Source: Paenibacillus sinensis (GTDB taxonomy: Bacteria > Bacillota > Bacilli > Paenibacillales > Paenibacillaceae). Taken from it: DNA of 47,681 nt. The translations under genes and the position numbers were made by a program. Of the stretch, positions 33,870-42,160 are shown in pieces (within the stretch, counting starts at the first letter, position 1; each line of letters opens with the position of its first letter). The notes under the pieces are model-generated. The model did no database searches. It was not told the DNA's origin and was given only the letters and a program-made list of their open reading frames with translations. The stretch covers positions 1 through 47,681 of the forward strand of contig NZ_JAHCMB010000043.1 in NCBI RefSeq assembly GCF_019904155.1, in the 5' to 3' direction.

Positions 33870-33885
33870 GCGGCGCCCGGGACAA
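33856..33885 (-). promoter_or_regulatory. Candidate SigA promoter of prmA
   Basis: Minus strand TTGTCC (33885-33880), 18-base spacer, TATAAT (33861-33856). It lies about 100 bp upstream of prmA. A second TATAAT at 33841-33836 lies in the next repeat unit but lacks a good -35. Confidence 0.6.
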
Positions 33886-33955
33886 ACCGGCGGTTAATTA
33901 CACGGCCGTTCGGCAGGGTTCGCAGCCAAAGCCTGTCATCGGGTTACTGCCCGCT

Positions 33956-34513
33956 CTATCTGAAGCTGCAGGCTGTTACATGGTCGTTCACCATGCCGGA
34001 TGCCTGCATGAAGGCATAGCAGATCGTCGAGCCGATGAACTTCATCCCTTTCTTCTTCAGCGCCTTGCTCATAGCGTCTGACTGGGGCGTCGAGGCTGGA
34101 ACCTCGCTTAGGGAAGCCGGGTTGTTGATAACCGGCGAGCCACCGACGAAGCTCCACAAATAGCCGCCGAAGCTGCCTTCGTCACGCATAATTTCGCCGT
34201 ATACGCGGGCATTGGTGATGATCGCCTTGATCTTGAGGCGGTTCCGGATGATGCCGGAATTGCCCATCAGCTCCTCCACCTTGTTATCGTCATAAGCCGC
34301 AATTTTCTCCGGATCAAACCTGTCAAAGGCCTCGCGGTAATTTTCTCTTTTTTTAAGAATCGTGTACCAGCTCAAGCCCGCCTGCATACCCTCCAGCATC
34401 AGCAGCTCGAACAGCTTCAGGTCGTCATGGACCGGCTTGCCCCATTCCTCGTCGTGATAGGCGATGTACAGCGGATCGGTGTTCACCCAACCGCAGCGTA
34501 TGATTTCATGCAT
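33956..34513 (-). CDS. tag: DNA-3-methyladenine glycosylase I
   Basis: 185 residues, normal for Tag. The zinc-snap ligands are all present: C7 (IIRCGWV), H20 (IAYHDEEWG), and H178 and C182 at the C-terminus (NDHVTACSF). The active-site region 'LFELLMLEGMQAGLSWYTILKKRE' holds the Glu and aromatic residues that flip and hold 3-methyladenine. The enzyme removes N3-methyladenine from alkylated DNA. ATG at 34513, GAGG repeats just upstream, and a TTGACA-bearing promoter further up. It is monocistronic. Confidence 0.96.
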   Translation of the reverse strand: MHEIIRCGWVNTDPLYIAYHDEEWGKPVHDDLKLFELLMLEGMQAGLSWYTILKKRENYREAFDRFDPEKIAAYDDNKVEELMGNSGIIRNRLKIKAIITNARVYGEIMRDEGSFGGYLWSFVGGSPVINNPASLSEVPASTPQSDAMSKALKKKGMKFIGSTICYAFMQASGMVNDHVTACSFR

Positions 34514-34563
34514 GTCCTCGTCCTCTTCCTTTCCGGGATTCGGGCTCCCGCGCTTGTACAGTA

Positions 34564-34593
34564 AGACTAATCAAGATACGGAGGAGTTGTCAA
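34564..34593 (-). promoter_or_regulatory. Candidate promoter of tag
   Basis: A perfect minus-strand TTGACA (34593-34588), 18-base spacer, and a poor -10, TAGTCT (34569-34564). The weak -10 suggests low basal expression. Confidence 0.4.
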
Positions 34594-34611
34594 TTGGAGT
34601 GGTTCCGTCCA

Positions 34612-34639
34612 CATCAAAATGAGGGGCCGATACGGCCCC
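34612..34639 (-). terminator. Hairpin terminator after the DUF4179 gene
   Basis: GGGGCCG (34623-34629) pairs with CGGCCCC (34633-34639) with a 3-base loop. On the minus strand TCATTTTGATG follows, a weak T-tract. Confidence 0.6.
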
Positions 34640-34699
34640 CCAGTCAAACCTCAAATATGCCTATTCTGATGCCTGACCATCTTACTTCCTTCAATGGCC

Positions 34700-36397
34700 T
34701 TATCGCAGCGTCACTCTCGTCTCTTTCTCCGGTTCGTTCGTCGTATAGAAGAACATATGAACCTCCGCTTCACTTCCTTTGAAGCCTTTGTACACATCAA
34801 TCGCATGATTGTCTTTTTGCCCGTCGATGCCGTATTTCTGCACTTTCCCCAGCAGCCGCTGGCCGTCTTGTAGAATGAAGGTTTGATTGACTCCCCCGAA
34901 CAGAGGATTGTCGCTGCTGCTCTCCACATACAGATCCGAGCCCTTCATGTAATAAGTCCAGGTTACCGGGTAACCACCGATCACGGCATTCAGATGCCGC
35001 TTCTCTTCATCAATTCCCGTAAGCCGGAACGTAGTCTGCTGATCCTCGACATAATTAACCTTATAGGCTCCCACCAACACGATATGGCTGTCTTTCTTGA
35101 CAATCAGATCTGACGGCATTTCGAACTGGTAGCCTCTATAACCCGAATCGCCCGGCTCGGCAGAGTAATAAGGGGCTGCCTCCAGCGTCCGTCCATCGAT
35201 TTCCAGTCTGTATTTCTGATAAGGGAAATAATAAGGAAGCTTGCTGCTTCGAATGCCTACCCGGATTTGAGTCGGGGTAACGACCATTTTCTCGACTTTG
35301 AGCGCGTTGTTCCCCGGCTCCAGCGGAACATTCAGCGGCGTAATTGTTGTTCCGAACTCCATCTGTTTTTTGCTTAGCGTCAGATCAAAATTCCAGGACT
35401 TGGATACCGACTGCTCAAGCCGCCAATACTGCAATTTGAAGGAGGCTCCCGCAGCCGTGGCGTCTGATGTTTGATAATACTGCTGGGCTGTATAATTTCC
35501 ATGCTCATCCGGCGTCCCGAACATGGATCCAGAAAGCTGCTCAACCGCTTCTTCTCCATGAAACAGCGCAATCTGCGGATACGTCCATTCCTTGGCTTCA
35601 GGACGATCGAATAAAACGGTGGACGCGAAGAGGGTCTTCTTGCTATCCATCCGGAACGTCTGTACGGCTATCTCCTTAATCCCTTCCTTGCCTACTTTAA
35701 AGCTCTGCGATGCGTTCGACGATGGATTCAAGGAAATGTCCTGTTCTCCCAAGCTGTATGCCGTAAGCCCCTCTGCGACCAGCCTTACCTTGGCGGTTTC
35801 GGTGTCCGGCGACCACTCGGTTTCGAAATATCCGTTATAACGGCCTTTCTGCTCGTCCCACTGCAAATAATTATATCCTTCACCGAGTTTATTCCCCTGC
35901 TCACTCTCAATATAGAGATTCCCGAACTTCCAAAAATCCGTCTCCGCCCGTTTGCCTACATCCAGCGTGAACAGGATAACCGTCCGGTTCTCGTCCACAA
36001 ATGCCGTTTCAAGATTCAGTTTAATGCCGTTTATGGTTATGGTCTGGCCCAGCTTCTGCCCGAGATTCCGGTCTAGCGCGGACTGGATGCCGGGTTTGCT
36101 TGTCAGGAGATGTCCCCAGTCCCCATGCACGGCTGCATAGACGGGAGCGGCGATCAGCAGTACAGCGATCGAAGCCGCGGCCGTCATTTTGCCCCAGCTT
36201 CGGCCCTTGCGCTGTATTTCATGATTTGGTGTTCCAGACCGGCTCCACTTCACGCCCGGCTCTTCTGACATCATGGTGTTCGTCTGCTCCGCAAGCAGCC
36301 GGTCTCGTTCAATCGACTCCCACATCCGGTCAAAATCGGGATAATGGATATCCTCTTTACTTAATTTGAGTGCCGCTAACCGCTCTGCATCCTTCAC
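34700..36397 (-). CDS. DUF4179-domain membrane protein, probable anti-sigma partner
   Basis: 565 residues. A cytoplasmic N-terminal part (1-68) with a Trp-containing helix (YPDFDRMWESIERDRLLAEQ) suits sigma binding. One membrane segment follows (about 70-90, MTAAASIAVLLIAAPVYAAV). The rest is a large extracytoplasmic region with the DUF4179 fold near 95-210 (GQTITINGIKLNLETAFVDENRTVILFTLD) and further beta-rich modules. This layout matches membrane anti-sigma factors that sense an external signal. GTG at 36397, six bases after AAAGGAGG. Its start lies inside the sigma gene (41-bp overlap), so they are translationally coupled. The inhibitor role is inferred from this pairing. Confidence 0.88.
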   Translation of the reverse strand: MKDAERLAALKLSKEDIHYPDFDRMWESIERDRLLAEQTNTMMSEEPGVKWSRSGTPNHEIQRKGRSWGKMTAAASIAVLLIAAPVYAAVHGDWGHLLTSKPGIQSALDRNLGQKLGQTITINGIKLNLETAFVDENRTVILFTLDVGKRAETDFWKFGNLYIESEQGNKLGEGYNYLQWDEQKGRYNGYFETEWSPDTETAKVRLVAEGLTAYSLGEQDISLNPSSNASQSFKVGKEGIKEIAVQTFRMDSKKTLFASTVLFDRPEAKEWTYPQIALFHGEEAVEQLSGSMFGTPDEHGNYTAQQYYQTSDATAAGASFKLQYWRLEQSVSKSWNFDLTLSKKQMEFGTTITPLNVPLEPGNNALKVEKMVVTPTQIRVGIRSSKLPYYFPYQKYRLEIDGRTLEAAPYYSAEPGDSGYRGYQFEMPSDLIVKKDSHIVLVGAYKVNYVEDQQTTFRLTGIDEEKRHLNAVIGGYPVTWTYYMKGSDLYVESSSDNPLFGGVNQTFILQDGQRLLGKVQKYGIDGQKDNHAIDVYKGFKGSEAEVHMFFYTTNEPEKETRVTLR

Positions 36398-36911
36398 GGG
36401 TATCCTCCTTTCTCTCAGCCACGCCGTCCTGCTTCTCCAATATGCCCTTTACCAGCCTCAGTCCCTTGTGGAGCCTCGACTTGACCGTTCCCACCGGAAT
36501 GGACAGCGTGTCCGCAATTTCCGATAGCGTCATATCATGCACGTAACGAAGGACGATAACCGCCCTGACCTTGGCGGGAAGCTCCTTCATCACCTCCGCC
36601 CACTCCGACCGGCTTGCCCGCTCTTCCGCTCTCTGCTCAGCCGACAGCTCATTAGCCGGAGCAAACCCGCGCAGATTCGATTCGATCTTGAACCGGAAGA
36701 GCTTCTTGCGTCTGAGATGGTTCAGGCACCGGTTGACGGCAATCCGGATGAGCCAGGCTCTGTGCTGCCCGATGTCATCCGTCCGGCTGCGGAACGCTGT
36801 GATAAAAGTATCGTGGCATAAATCCTCGGCATCCGCCGGATCACGAACCATATACAGGCAGGTTTTGTACACGTCCTTGTTGTAAGCCTCGAACAATTCC
36901 CGGTTATCCAC
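36357..36911 (-). CDS. ECF-type RNA polymerase sigma factor
   Basis: 184 residues. Region 2 (about 5-75) has DPADAEDLCHDTFITAF and the helix 'HRAWLIRIAVNRCLNHLRRKK', which contacts the -10. Region 4 (about 105-160) has 'LPAKVRAVIVLRYVHDMTLSEIADTLSIPVGTVKSRLHKG', the -35-binding helix-turn-helix. The linker between them is poorly conserved. GTG at 36911 after GGGAGGG. It overlaps the DUF4179 partner at its 3' end, and a TGAACC/TGTC promoter upstream suggests autoregulation. The signal and regulon are unknown. Confidence 0.95.
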   Translation of the reverse strand: MDNRELFEAYNKDVYKTCLYMVRDPADAEDLCHDTFITAFRSRTDDIGQHRAWLIRIAVNRCLNHLRRKKLFRFKIESNLRGFAPANELSAEQRAEERASRSEWAEVMKELPAKVRAVIVLRYVHDMTLSEIADTLSIPVGTVKSRLHKGLRLVKGILEKQDGVAERKEDTREGCRAVSGTQIK

Positions 36912-36943
36912 TGTATCCCTCCCTTTCCCCTTTCTTCACCCTT

Positions 36944-36971
36944 AAGACAATCGGGAGGCGATAAAGGTTCA
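36944..36971 (-). promoter_or_regulatory. ECF-type promoter upstream of the sigma factor gene
   Basis: Minus strand TGAACC (36971-36966), 16-base spacer, TGTCTT (36949-36944). This resembles the usual ECF pattern of a TGAAC -35 and CGTC -10 and lies 33 bp before the sigma gene start, consistent with autoregulation. Confidence 0.5.
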
Positions 36972-36988
36972 TTTCTTCGATTCTCCGC

Positions 36989-37012
36989 AAAAAAAGAACG
37001 GCCCTCAGGCCG
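36989..37012 (-). terminator. Terminator after the ABC exporter operon
   Basis: CGGCC-CTCA-GGCCG (36999-37012) followed on the minus strand by TTCTTTTTTT (to 36989). It starts 13 bp after the stop codon of the small beta-rich protein gene. Confidence 0.88.
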
Positions 37013-37025
37013 CCCTCTTCGTCTT

Positions 37026-37478
37026 CTATTTGAACCATTTCAGCAGGTTGTACGGCACATAATTGCCGACTCCGACGCTGCCGCCGGAGCTGATCTTCGC
37101 CCCGATGACCGCCGGATTGAACGTATTCGGAATATCCAGCTTGCCCGCCTGGATGCTGTCTTTGGTTAAGGATACCTCCATCGCCTCACCGCTCTCCAGA
37201 AACAGAACCGCTTTGATTCCGGCTCCAACCTGCAGCTGATAAACAGGGCGCCCGGTATTGTCCTTGACGTCGAATACGCCGGGAACCGAGTTGACGACGC
37301 TCGAATACGGATTGCCGATCGGCTCATTCTTCAGAATGTCGAAGACCGGCGCCTCCTCGTGGTCCAGCAGCACGCTGACCATCAGCCCGTCCGGCGCCTG
37401 CTCCACGATGAAGTAGCGCCCTGCGAACGCCAGCGGAATGGAGTACTCCTCAAATTGATAGCCTAAAATAAGTGTCAT
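37026..37478 (-). CDS. Small beta-rich protein of unknown family, downstream of an ABC exporter
   Basis: 150 residues from ATG at 37478, seven bases after GGGAGGG; an open extension to 37535 lacks a ribosome site. I do not recognise the family. The sequence is mostly alternating hydrophobic strands (LILGYQFEEYSIPLAFAGRYFIVE, MVSVLLDHEEAPVFDILK, PVYQLQVGAGIKAVLFLE), with no signal peptide, no membrane helix and no Cys. The C-terminal part is Gly/Ser-rich (GAKISSGGSVGVGNYVP). It lies 53 bp after the ABC exporter gene and ends at a terminator, so it belongs to that transcription unit and may bind the exported substrate or modulate the exporter. Both ideas are guesses from position. Confidence 0.8.
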   Translation of the reverse strand: MTLILGYQFEEYSIPLAFAGRYFIVEQAPDGLMVSVLLDHEEAPVFDILKNEPIGNPYSSVVNSVPGVFDVKDNTGRPVYQLQVGAGIKAVLFLESGEAMEVSLTKDSIQAGKLDIPNTFNPAVIGAKISSGGSVGVGNYVPYNLLKWFK

Positions 37479-37531
37479 GATCTTTCCCTCCCAGACATTC
37501 TCACTTCGACACCGGGAAGACGGAACCCTGC

Positions 37532-39325
37532 TCACATATTTTTCAATTTGTAGAACTCGCCCCTCATTTCAAGCAGCTCGTCGTAGCTGCCGACCTCCAC
37601 GATCTTCCCCTGCTTCATGACAACAATCCGGTCTGCATTCTTGATGGTGGACAAGCGGTGCGCCACGATAAAGGTGGTCCGGCCATGCATCAGCCGCTCG
37701 ATCGCGCTCTGGACATGCCGCTCCGATACGTTATCCAGCGCCGAGGTCGCTTCGTCCAGAATGATGATCTTCGGATCGCGGACCAGCGCGCGCGCAATGG
37801 CGATCCGCTGCCGCTGGCCGCCGGACAGCTTGCCTCCATGCTCGCCGACAGATGTCTCCAGCCCTTGGGGCAGACTGTCGATGACGTCCTGCAGATTGGC
37901 CATGTAGACGGCCTGCTGCACCTGCTCGTCACTGATGTTCGGCAGGCCGTACGTAATATTCTCGCGGATCGTTCCTGAGAACAGAATATTATTCTGGAGC
38001 ACGATCGCCAGAGACTGGCGGTACTGCCGCATGCTCAGCTCATCCATCGGAAGTCCGTCCACCTTGATAATACCGCTCTGGGGCTTGTAGAATCCGATAA
38101 TCAGATTCAGGATGGTGGATTTACCCGAACCGGATTCCCCGACGAAGGCGATCGTCTCGCCCGCACGGATATCCAGCGAGAAGTCTTTCAGCACATGCCG
38201 CTCGGACTCCGAATAGCGGAAGCCGACACCCCGGAAGCTGTATGCGCCGTGGATTCCGTCCAGCTTCGTGCGGCCCTTGTATTCCTCCGTCTCGTCCGAC
38301 AGCAGCACCTCGGAGACGGAGTGCAGGGATTCCATGCCTTTGACCAGGTTGGGATACACGTTCAGGATGGAAGTCACCGACCCGATGATCATGTTGAAAA
38401 AGCCCTGGTACATGACGATATCGCCGATCTCCATATACCCCAAATGCGCGAGATAGGCGGTGAAGAACAGACAGCCGACCTGGAACAGCTGGAACACAAC
38501 CCAACTGGAGGAGCCAAAATAGGCCTCAAGCACGTCAAGCATATGTCCCCGCTGGCGGATATTCTCCAGTGCGGCGTCGACCTTGCGGATTTCGACCTCC
38601 TCCAGACCGTGCGCGCGGGTAACCGGGATCATCTCCACCGTCTCCGACACCTTGCCGGACATTTCTTCAATATTGCGGCGCACCTCACGGTTGCGCTGGG
38701 ACATCCGCGAGCGGAACAAGCGGACGAGATAAATCGAAGTCGGAGCCATCAGGGCGAAGAAGAGCGCAACCATCCAGCTGTGATACAGCGTCAGCCCAAC
38801 CACGACAGCCAGGTTGATGCCTGCCGGGATAACGGTCATCATCATCTGCCGGGACAGGAAGTCAATCGCTTCCACATCGCGCAGCACCTTGGATTGCAGC
38901 CTCCCCGCATTCATATCGCCGTGATAGCCGAGCGACAGCTGCTGCAGCTTCCGGACAAGCGTGCTGCGAAGCCCCGCTTCCACATGGCGGGCCGCCTGGC
39001 TGATATACTTGATATGCATCGTATGCGTGGGAATATTCTGCACGATGACAATGAAGATCACGGCGAAATTAATCCAGAATTCCTGCATGGAATGTCGGTT
39101 AGGGTAACTGACAATATTGATGATATTGGCGGTTACGACCGGCAGCACCCAGACCGGTGAAGTCTTCAGCATATAGTAGAGAGCGGACAACGCCAGCTTT
39201 CGGTTATGGTTCCGGAAGAGACGCGACAGCAATACGAAGGGACTGGCATTCCCCTTTGTGTCGCTCTCCGCCTGGAACCATTTAGTGTAATCGAGGGTGG
39301 ATTCCGTTTTTGCCATTACATTCAC
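37532..39325 (-). CDS. ABC exporter, fused membrane and ATPase domains
   Basis: 597 residues at most. The six-helix type 1 exporter domain (about 40-345) is followed by the nucleotide-binding domain: Walker A FVGESGSGKST near 393, Q-loop VLQNNILFSGT, signature LSGGQRQR near 497, Walker B IIILDEATSALD, and H-loop VAHRLSTI. It should work as a homodimer or with a partner encoded elsewhere and export a lipid, peptide or drug; the substrate is not deducible. The GTG at 39325 has AAGG only two bases away; ATG at 39316 is an alternative. It is divergent from the AraC-type gene 162 bp away and followed by the small beta-rich gene. Confidence 0.95.
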   Translation of the reverse strand: MNVMAKTESTLDYTKWFQAESDTKGNASPFVLLSRLFRNHNRKLALSALYYMLKTSPVWVLPVVTANIINIVSYPNRHSMQEFWINFAVIFIVIVQNIPTHTMHIKYISQAARHVEAGLRSTLVRKLQQLSLGYHGDMNAGRLQSKVLRDVEAIDFLSRQMMMTVIPAGINLAVVVGLTLYHSWMVALFFALMAPTSIYLVRLFRSRMSQRNREVRRNIEEMSGKVSETVEMIPVTRAHGLEEVEIRKVDAALENIRQRGHMLDVLEAYFGSSSWVVFQLFQVGCLFFTAYLAHLGYMEIGDIVMYQGFFNMIIGSVTSILNVYPNLVKGMESLHSVSEVLLSDETEEYKGRTKLDGIHGAYSFRGVGFRYSESERHVLKDFSLDIRAGETIAFVGESGSGKSTILNLIIGFYKPQSGIIKVDGLPMDELSMRQYRQSLAIVLQNNILFSGTIRENITYGLPNISDEQVQQAVYMANLQDVIDSLPQGLETSVGEHGGKLSGGQRQRIAIARALVRDPKIIILDEATSALDNVSERHVQSAIERLMHGRTTFIVAHRLSTIKNADRIVVMKQGKIVEVGSYDELLEMRGEFYKLKNM

Positions 39326-39487
39326 TACCTTTTCGCTTATAATCGGATTCAGAAGGAAGAAAGTCTTCTACAGCCGAATCGGCTTTTTCGTAAAGCCAGT
39401 ATAGCCCCGGGCGAAGTATTCTTCACTAACTTATTCGGTCCTGTTTTGCCCCGGAATAAACATTATCGGCCAAAGGGAGCTGATCGT

Positions 39488-40414
39488 ATGGGCGCTTTGA
39501 AAGATAACGCCGTTTATTACCCGCATGTCCGCACAGATCTCTTTCTGTATGCGCCACACACCCGCTCGGTATCGAAAGGCTGGACCTGCTGCCGGCATAT
39601 TCACCATATGATGTTCGAGTTTCTGCTCGTGCAAAGCGGCGAGCTGAACGCTTTCGCCGGAAGCTCGGAAAGGGTGCTCCGCGAGGGCGACCTTCTGATC
39701 GTCTCGCCGATGCAGCTTCACGGCTACGACACAAGAGATTCGGAAGAGGCCTCCTTCAGTGTGGCCCATGTGCAGATCAGCGACGAAGAGCTGCTGCATC
39801 TGTTCCAGACCGTCAATGAAGGCTTCTACCCGGCCGGTCATCGCCTCAATGAAGCGCTGAAGCCGCTAATCCGCCAGCTCTTCAAGACGCTGGACGGCGG
39901 CCGAATCCGCAGCATATCCGTCATGACAAAGGTATTCCCGCTGGTGGAGACCATTCAGGAGCATTTTGCCGCAGCTGCCGCCGCCCTTCCGGCCGAAGAG
40001 CTGACGGAGCCGGCGTATCTCATCGCCAGGGAGATCGAGGGCATGCTTCACCGGCGGCTGGAGACCGAGCAGGATGTCTCCCTCATCGGATCGGACGCCG
40101 CCGCAGAAGCCGAAGGAAGCAACTGGCTGGAGGAAATCTCGGCCCGGCTGAACATCAGCCGCCGCCACTGCCACCGTCTGTTCAGCCAGGCATATGGTAT
40201 GTCTCCCCGCCAGTATCTGATGATTCTCAAGCAGCAGGAGGCGATGCAGATGCTGGAGCGAAGCTCCGATTCCATCGAACTGATCGCTTACCGGCTTGGC
40301 TATGTGAACGCCCAGAGCTTCATCCGCCAGTTCTCAGCCTGGGTGGGCTGTACGCCGGGCACATTCCGCAGACAGAAGCCCGAATCGGTGAATTTCCTGG
40401 CTCCGCCGAGCTGA
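39488..40414 (+). CDS. AraC-family transcriptional regulator
   Basis: 308 residues from ATG at 39488, eight bases after GGGAG; the frame is open far upstream but overlaps the ABC gene. The N-terminal cupin-like sensor (HHMMFEFLLVQSGELNAFAG ... GDLLIVSPMQLHGYDT) is typical of the arabinose-binding-fold AraC group. Residues about 215-300 form the two helix-turn-helix units: LEEISARLNISRRHCHRLFSQAYGMSPRQYL and IELIAYRLGYVNAQSFIRQFSAWVGCTPGTFRR. It is divergent from the ABC exporter and likely regulates it. A small hairpin (AGCCG/CGGCT then TTTT, 39372-39388) lies in the leader. Confidence 0.92.
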   Translation: MGALKDNAVYYPHVRTDLFLYAPHTRSVSKGWTCCRHIHHMMFEFLLVQSGELNAFAGSSERVLREGDLLIVSPMQLHGYDTRDSEEASFSVAHVQISDEELLHLFQTVNEGFYPAGHRLNEALKPLIRQLFKTLDGGRIRSISVMTKVFPLVETIQEHFAAAAAALPAEELTEPAYLIAREIEGMLHRRLETEQDVSLIGSDAAAEAEGSNWLEEISARLNISRRHCHRLFSQAYGMSPRQYLMILKQQEAMQMLERSSDSIELIAYRLGYVNAQSFIRQFSAWVGCTPGTFRRQKPESVNFLAPPS

Positions 40415-40570
40415 GGCATGAGCGGCATGCCTTTCGGATAGCGGGAGATATGCACTGAAGTGATCCTCTTTAACAGCAAGAACTGTTTCGTGAAAATAAA
40501 GTACTAGACTGAATATCTTTATTCCACAGACCTTTGGAATTGTCATACCGTTAGACTCCATTAAATAAGC

Positions 40571-40617
40571 TGTAGACTGGGCGCTGACTTTAGATTAATG
40601 CCAGCGCCCAGTCTACA
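40571..40617. terminator. Long hairpin between araC-type and tetR genes, probable bidirectional terminator
   Basis: Perfect 16-bp arms (40571-40586 with 40602-40617, TGTAGACTGGGCGCTG and its complement) with a 15-base loop. The T content after the stem is low on both sides, so it may terminate the AraC transcript only partly. It is flanked by AT-rich DNA with no gene. Confidence 0.6.
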
Positions 40618-40683
40618 ACTTTATTATCACGGTCAAGTTCTTCATTTTTCAGTACTTTGTTTCATTGAACACCAACAGATCAT

Positions 40684-40712
40684 TTGATTTTCCCCGGCTC
40701 ATTCGTTATTAT
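40684..40712 (+). promoter_or_regulatory. SigA-type promoter of tetR-mapB
   Basis: TTGATT (40684-40689), 17-base spacer, TATTAT (40707-40712). It lies 49 bp upstream of the tetR start. Confidence 0.65.
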
Positions 40713-40714
40713 CT

Positions 40715-40744
40715 TTATATCGACAAATTTGCAGGTCAATATAA
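40715..40744. promoter_or_regulatory. 30-bp inverted repeat, candidate TetR operator
   Basis: TTATATCGAC (40715-40724) and GTCAATATAA (40735-40744) are inverted with one mismatch around a 10-bp centre. The site lies just downstream of the -10, over the expected transcription start of tetR, an ideal place for autorepression. Confidence 0.5.
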
Positions 40745-40760
40745 GGAGGTTCACGCGCCC

Positions 40761-41345
40761 ATGTGCCCCCGTACCAAAGAACAAAATGAGCTCATCCGCA
40801 TGCAGCGCAGAGAACACATCCTGGACATAGCCGCGCGCACCTACTTTCGAACGGGCAGCAACTTTGATATTCGCGATGTCGCCCGCGAGGCCAAGCTCGG
40901 TTACGGCACGGTATACCACTATTTTCCTAACCGTCATTTATTAATAGAAGATGTGTTGGACAGCGGCTTCGAGCGATGCGAGCAAGCACTGGCCGAATGG
41001 GCGAACACCAGCGGCGGCCGCCCGGATGACAGGCAGCTGTTGACGTATTGCAAAGCGCTGCTCCGGCTATGGCAGTCGGACGCCCGCGCATATCTCGTCT
41101 ACAAAATGGCGGCGGAACATTATGCAGGCTTGCCTGAGAAGGATCGACACCCTGCCAAGAGACGATTCATGGAACGGCTGTACTTTCCACTCCAATCGAT
41201 CTCCCAGTACGAAGACGACAGCGTCGACTATATGCTTGCCGTGTTGGTCGGCTGCTGCGGGCTGCACTACTATGCGGGCAATTCCGACCTGGACGTCGAT
41301 CGAATCGCCGAACTCGCTATGCGAGCTATTACGAAGGAGTCCTGA
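40761..41345 (+). CDS. TetR-family transcriptional regulator
   Basis: 194 residues from ATG at 40761, eleven bases after AAGGAGG. The N-terminal helix-turn-helix is clear: 'REHILDIAARTYFRTGSNFDIRDVAREAKLGYGTVYHYFPNRHLLIEDVL'. The C-terminal ligand domain is short and helical with several Cys (VGCCGLHYY). It is transcribed with mapB, 7 bp downstream, and has its own promoter with an inverted repeat at the start site. It may therefore regulate itself and mapB. Confidence 0.93.
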   Translation: MCPRTKEQNELIRMQRREHILDIAARTYFRTGSNFDIRDVAREAKLGYGTVYHYFPNRHLLIEDVLDSGFERCEQALAEWANTSGGRPDDRQLLTYCKALLRLWQSDARAYLVYKMAAEHYAGLPEKDRHPAKRRFMERLYFPLQSISQYEDDSVDYMLAVLVGCCGLHYYAGNSDLDVDRIAELAMRAITKES

Positions 41346-41352
41346 TCCGAAC

Positions 41353-42099
41353 ATGATTATTTTAAAAAGCAAGTATGAAATCGAGGCTATCCGCAAGGCA
41401 TGCCAAGTGGTGGCGGAATGCCATCGTACAATCGCCCCGCTCATCAAACCGGGCATCACGACGAACGAGATTGAGCGCATCTTCGAGGACATTATTTTGA
41501 AGCACGGGGCCAAGCCATACGAGAAGGGCTACAAAGGCTATCCCTATGCGACCTGTGCTTCCGTCAACGACGTGATCGCGCATGGCTTCCCTAACGATAA
41601 GCCACTTGAGGAAGGCGATATCGTGACGATCGACACGGTCGCGGAACTCGACGGCTGGCTCGGCGATTCGGCCTGGAGCTATGCGGTCGGGAACATCTCG
41701 CCAACGGCCGAGAAGCTGATGCGCGTCACGAAGGAATGCCTTGACCTCGGCATCGCGCAGGCGCAGCCCGGCAATCGGCTCGGCGACGTGACGAGCGCGA
41801 TTCAGCAGCATGCGGAATCGCACGGCTTCGGCGTCGTGCGCGACCTTCTCGCCCATGGCATCGGCCAGGACCTGCACGAGGAGCCGACTTATATGCATGT
41901 CGGCAAGCCCGGCAAAGGCCTCCGCATCAAGGAAGGCATGGTGTTCACGATCGAGCCCATGATCACCGAAGGCAACTACTACATGACAATTGATCCGGAT
42001 GGCTGGACCGTGCGGACGCTGGATCGCAAGCTCGCCGCCCAATACGAGCATACGATCGCCATTACGGCCGAAGGTCCTCAAATCCTGACCGCGCAATAG
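41353..42099 (+). CDS. mapB: Type I methionine aminopeptidase, accessory paralog (YflG/MapB-like)
   Basis: 248 residues, the pita-bread fold. All five metal ligands are in place: D94 (VTIDTVA), D105 (GDSAW), H168 (AHGIGQ), E201 (TIEPM) and E232 (YEHTIA). H77 (AHGFP) is the usual substrate-side His. It removes the initiator Met from new proteins. The housekeeping map normally lies in the ribosomal-protein cluster by adk, so this copy, next to a TetR gene, is probably the second enzyme, like YflG (about 249 residues) of Bacillus subtilis. The usual GHGIG reads AHGIG here. The ribosome site AAGGAG is 13 bases upstream, inside tetR. Confidence 0.9.
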   Translation: MIILKSKYEIEAIRKACQVVAECHRTIAPLIKPGITTNEIERIFEDIILKHGAKPYEKGYKGYPYATCASVNDVIAHGFPNDKPLEEGDIVTIDTVAELDGWLGDSAWSYAVGNISPTAEKLMRVTKECLDLGIAQAQPGNRLGDVTSAIQQHAESHGFGVVRDLLAHGIGQDLHEEPTYMHVGKPGKGLRIKEGMVFTIEPMITEGNYYMTIDPDGWTVRTLDRKLAAQYEHTIAITAEGPQILTAQ

Positions 42100-42160
42100 A
42101 ATAATTAGAGGCCGGCTCCGATATTACGATGATCGAATAATCGATCTCTCGTTCCCATCT

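Noticed and set aside
39372..39388. Small hairpin with TTTT in the leader of the AraC-type gene as an attenuator
   Set aside because: Only a 5-bp stem with a 3-base loop; too weak to claim without transcript data.
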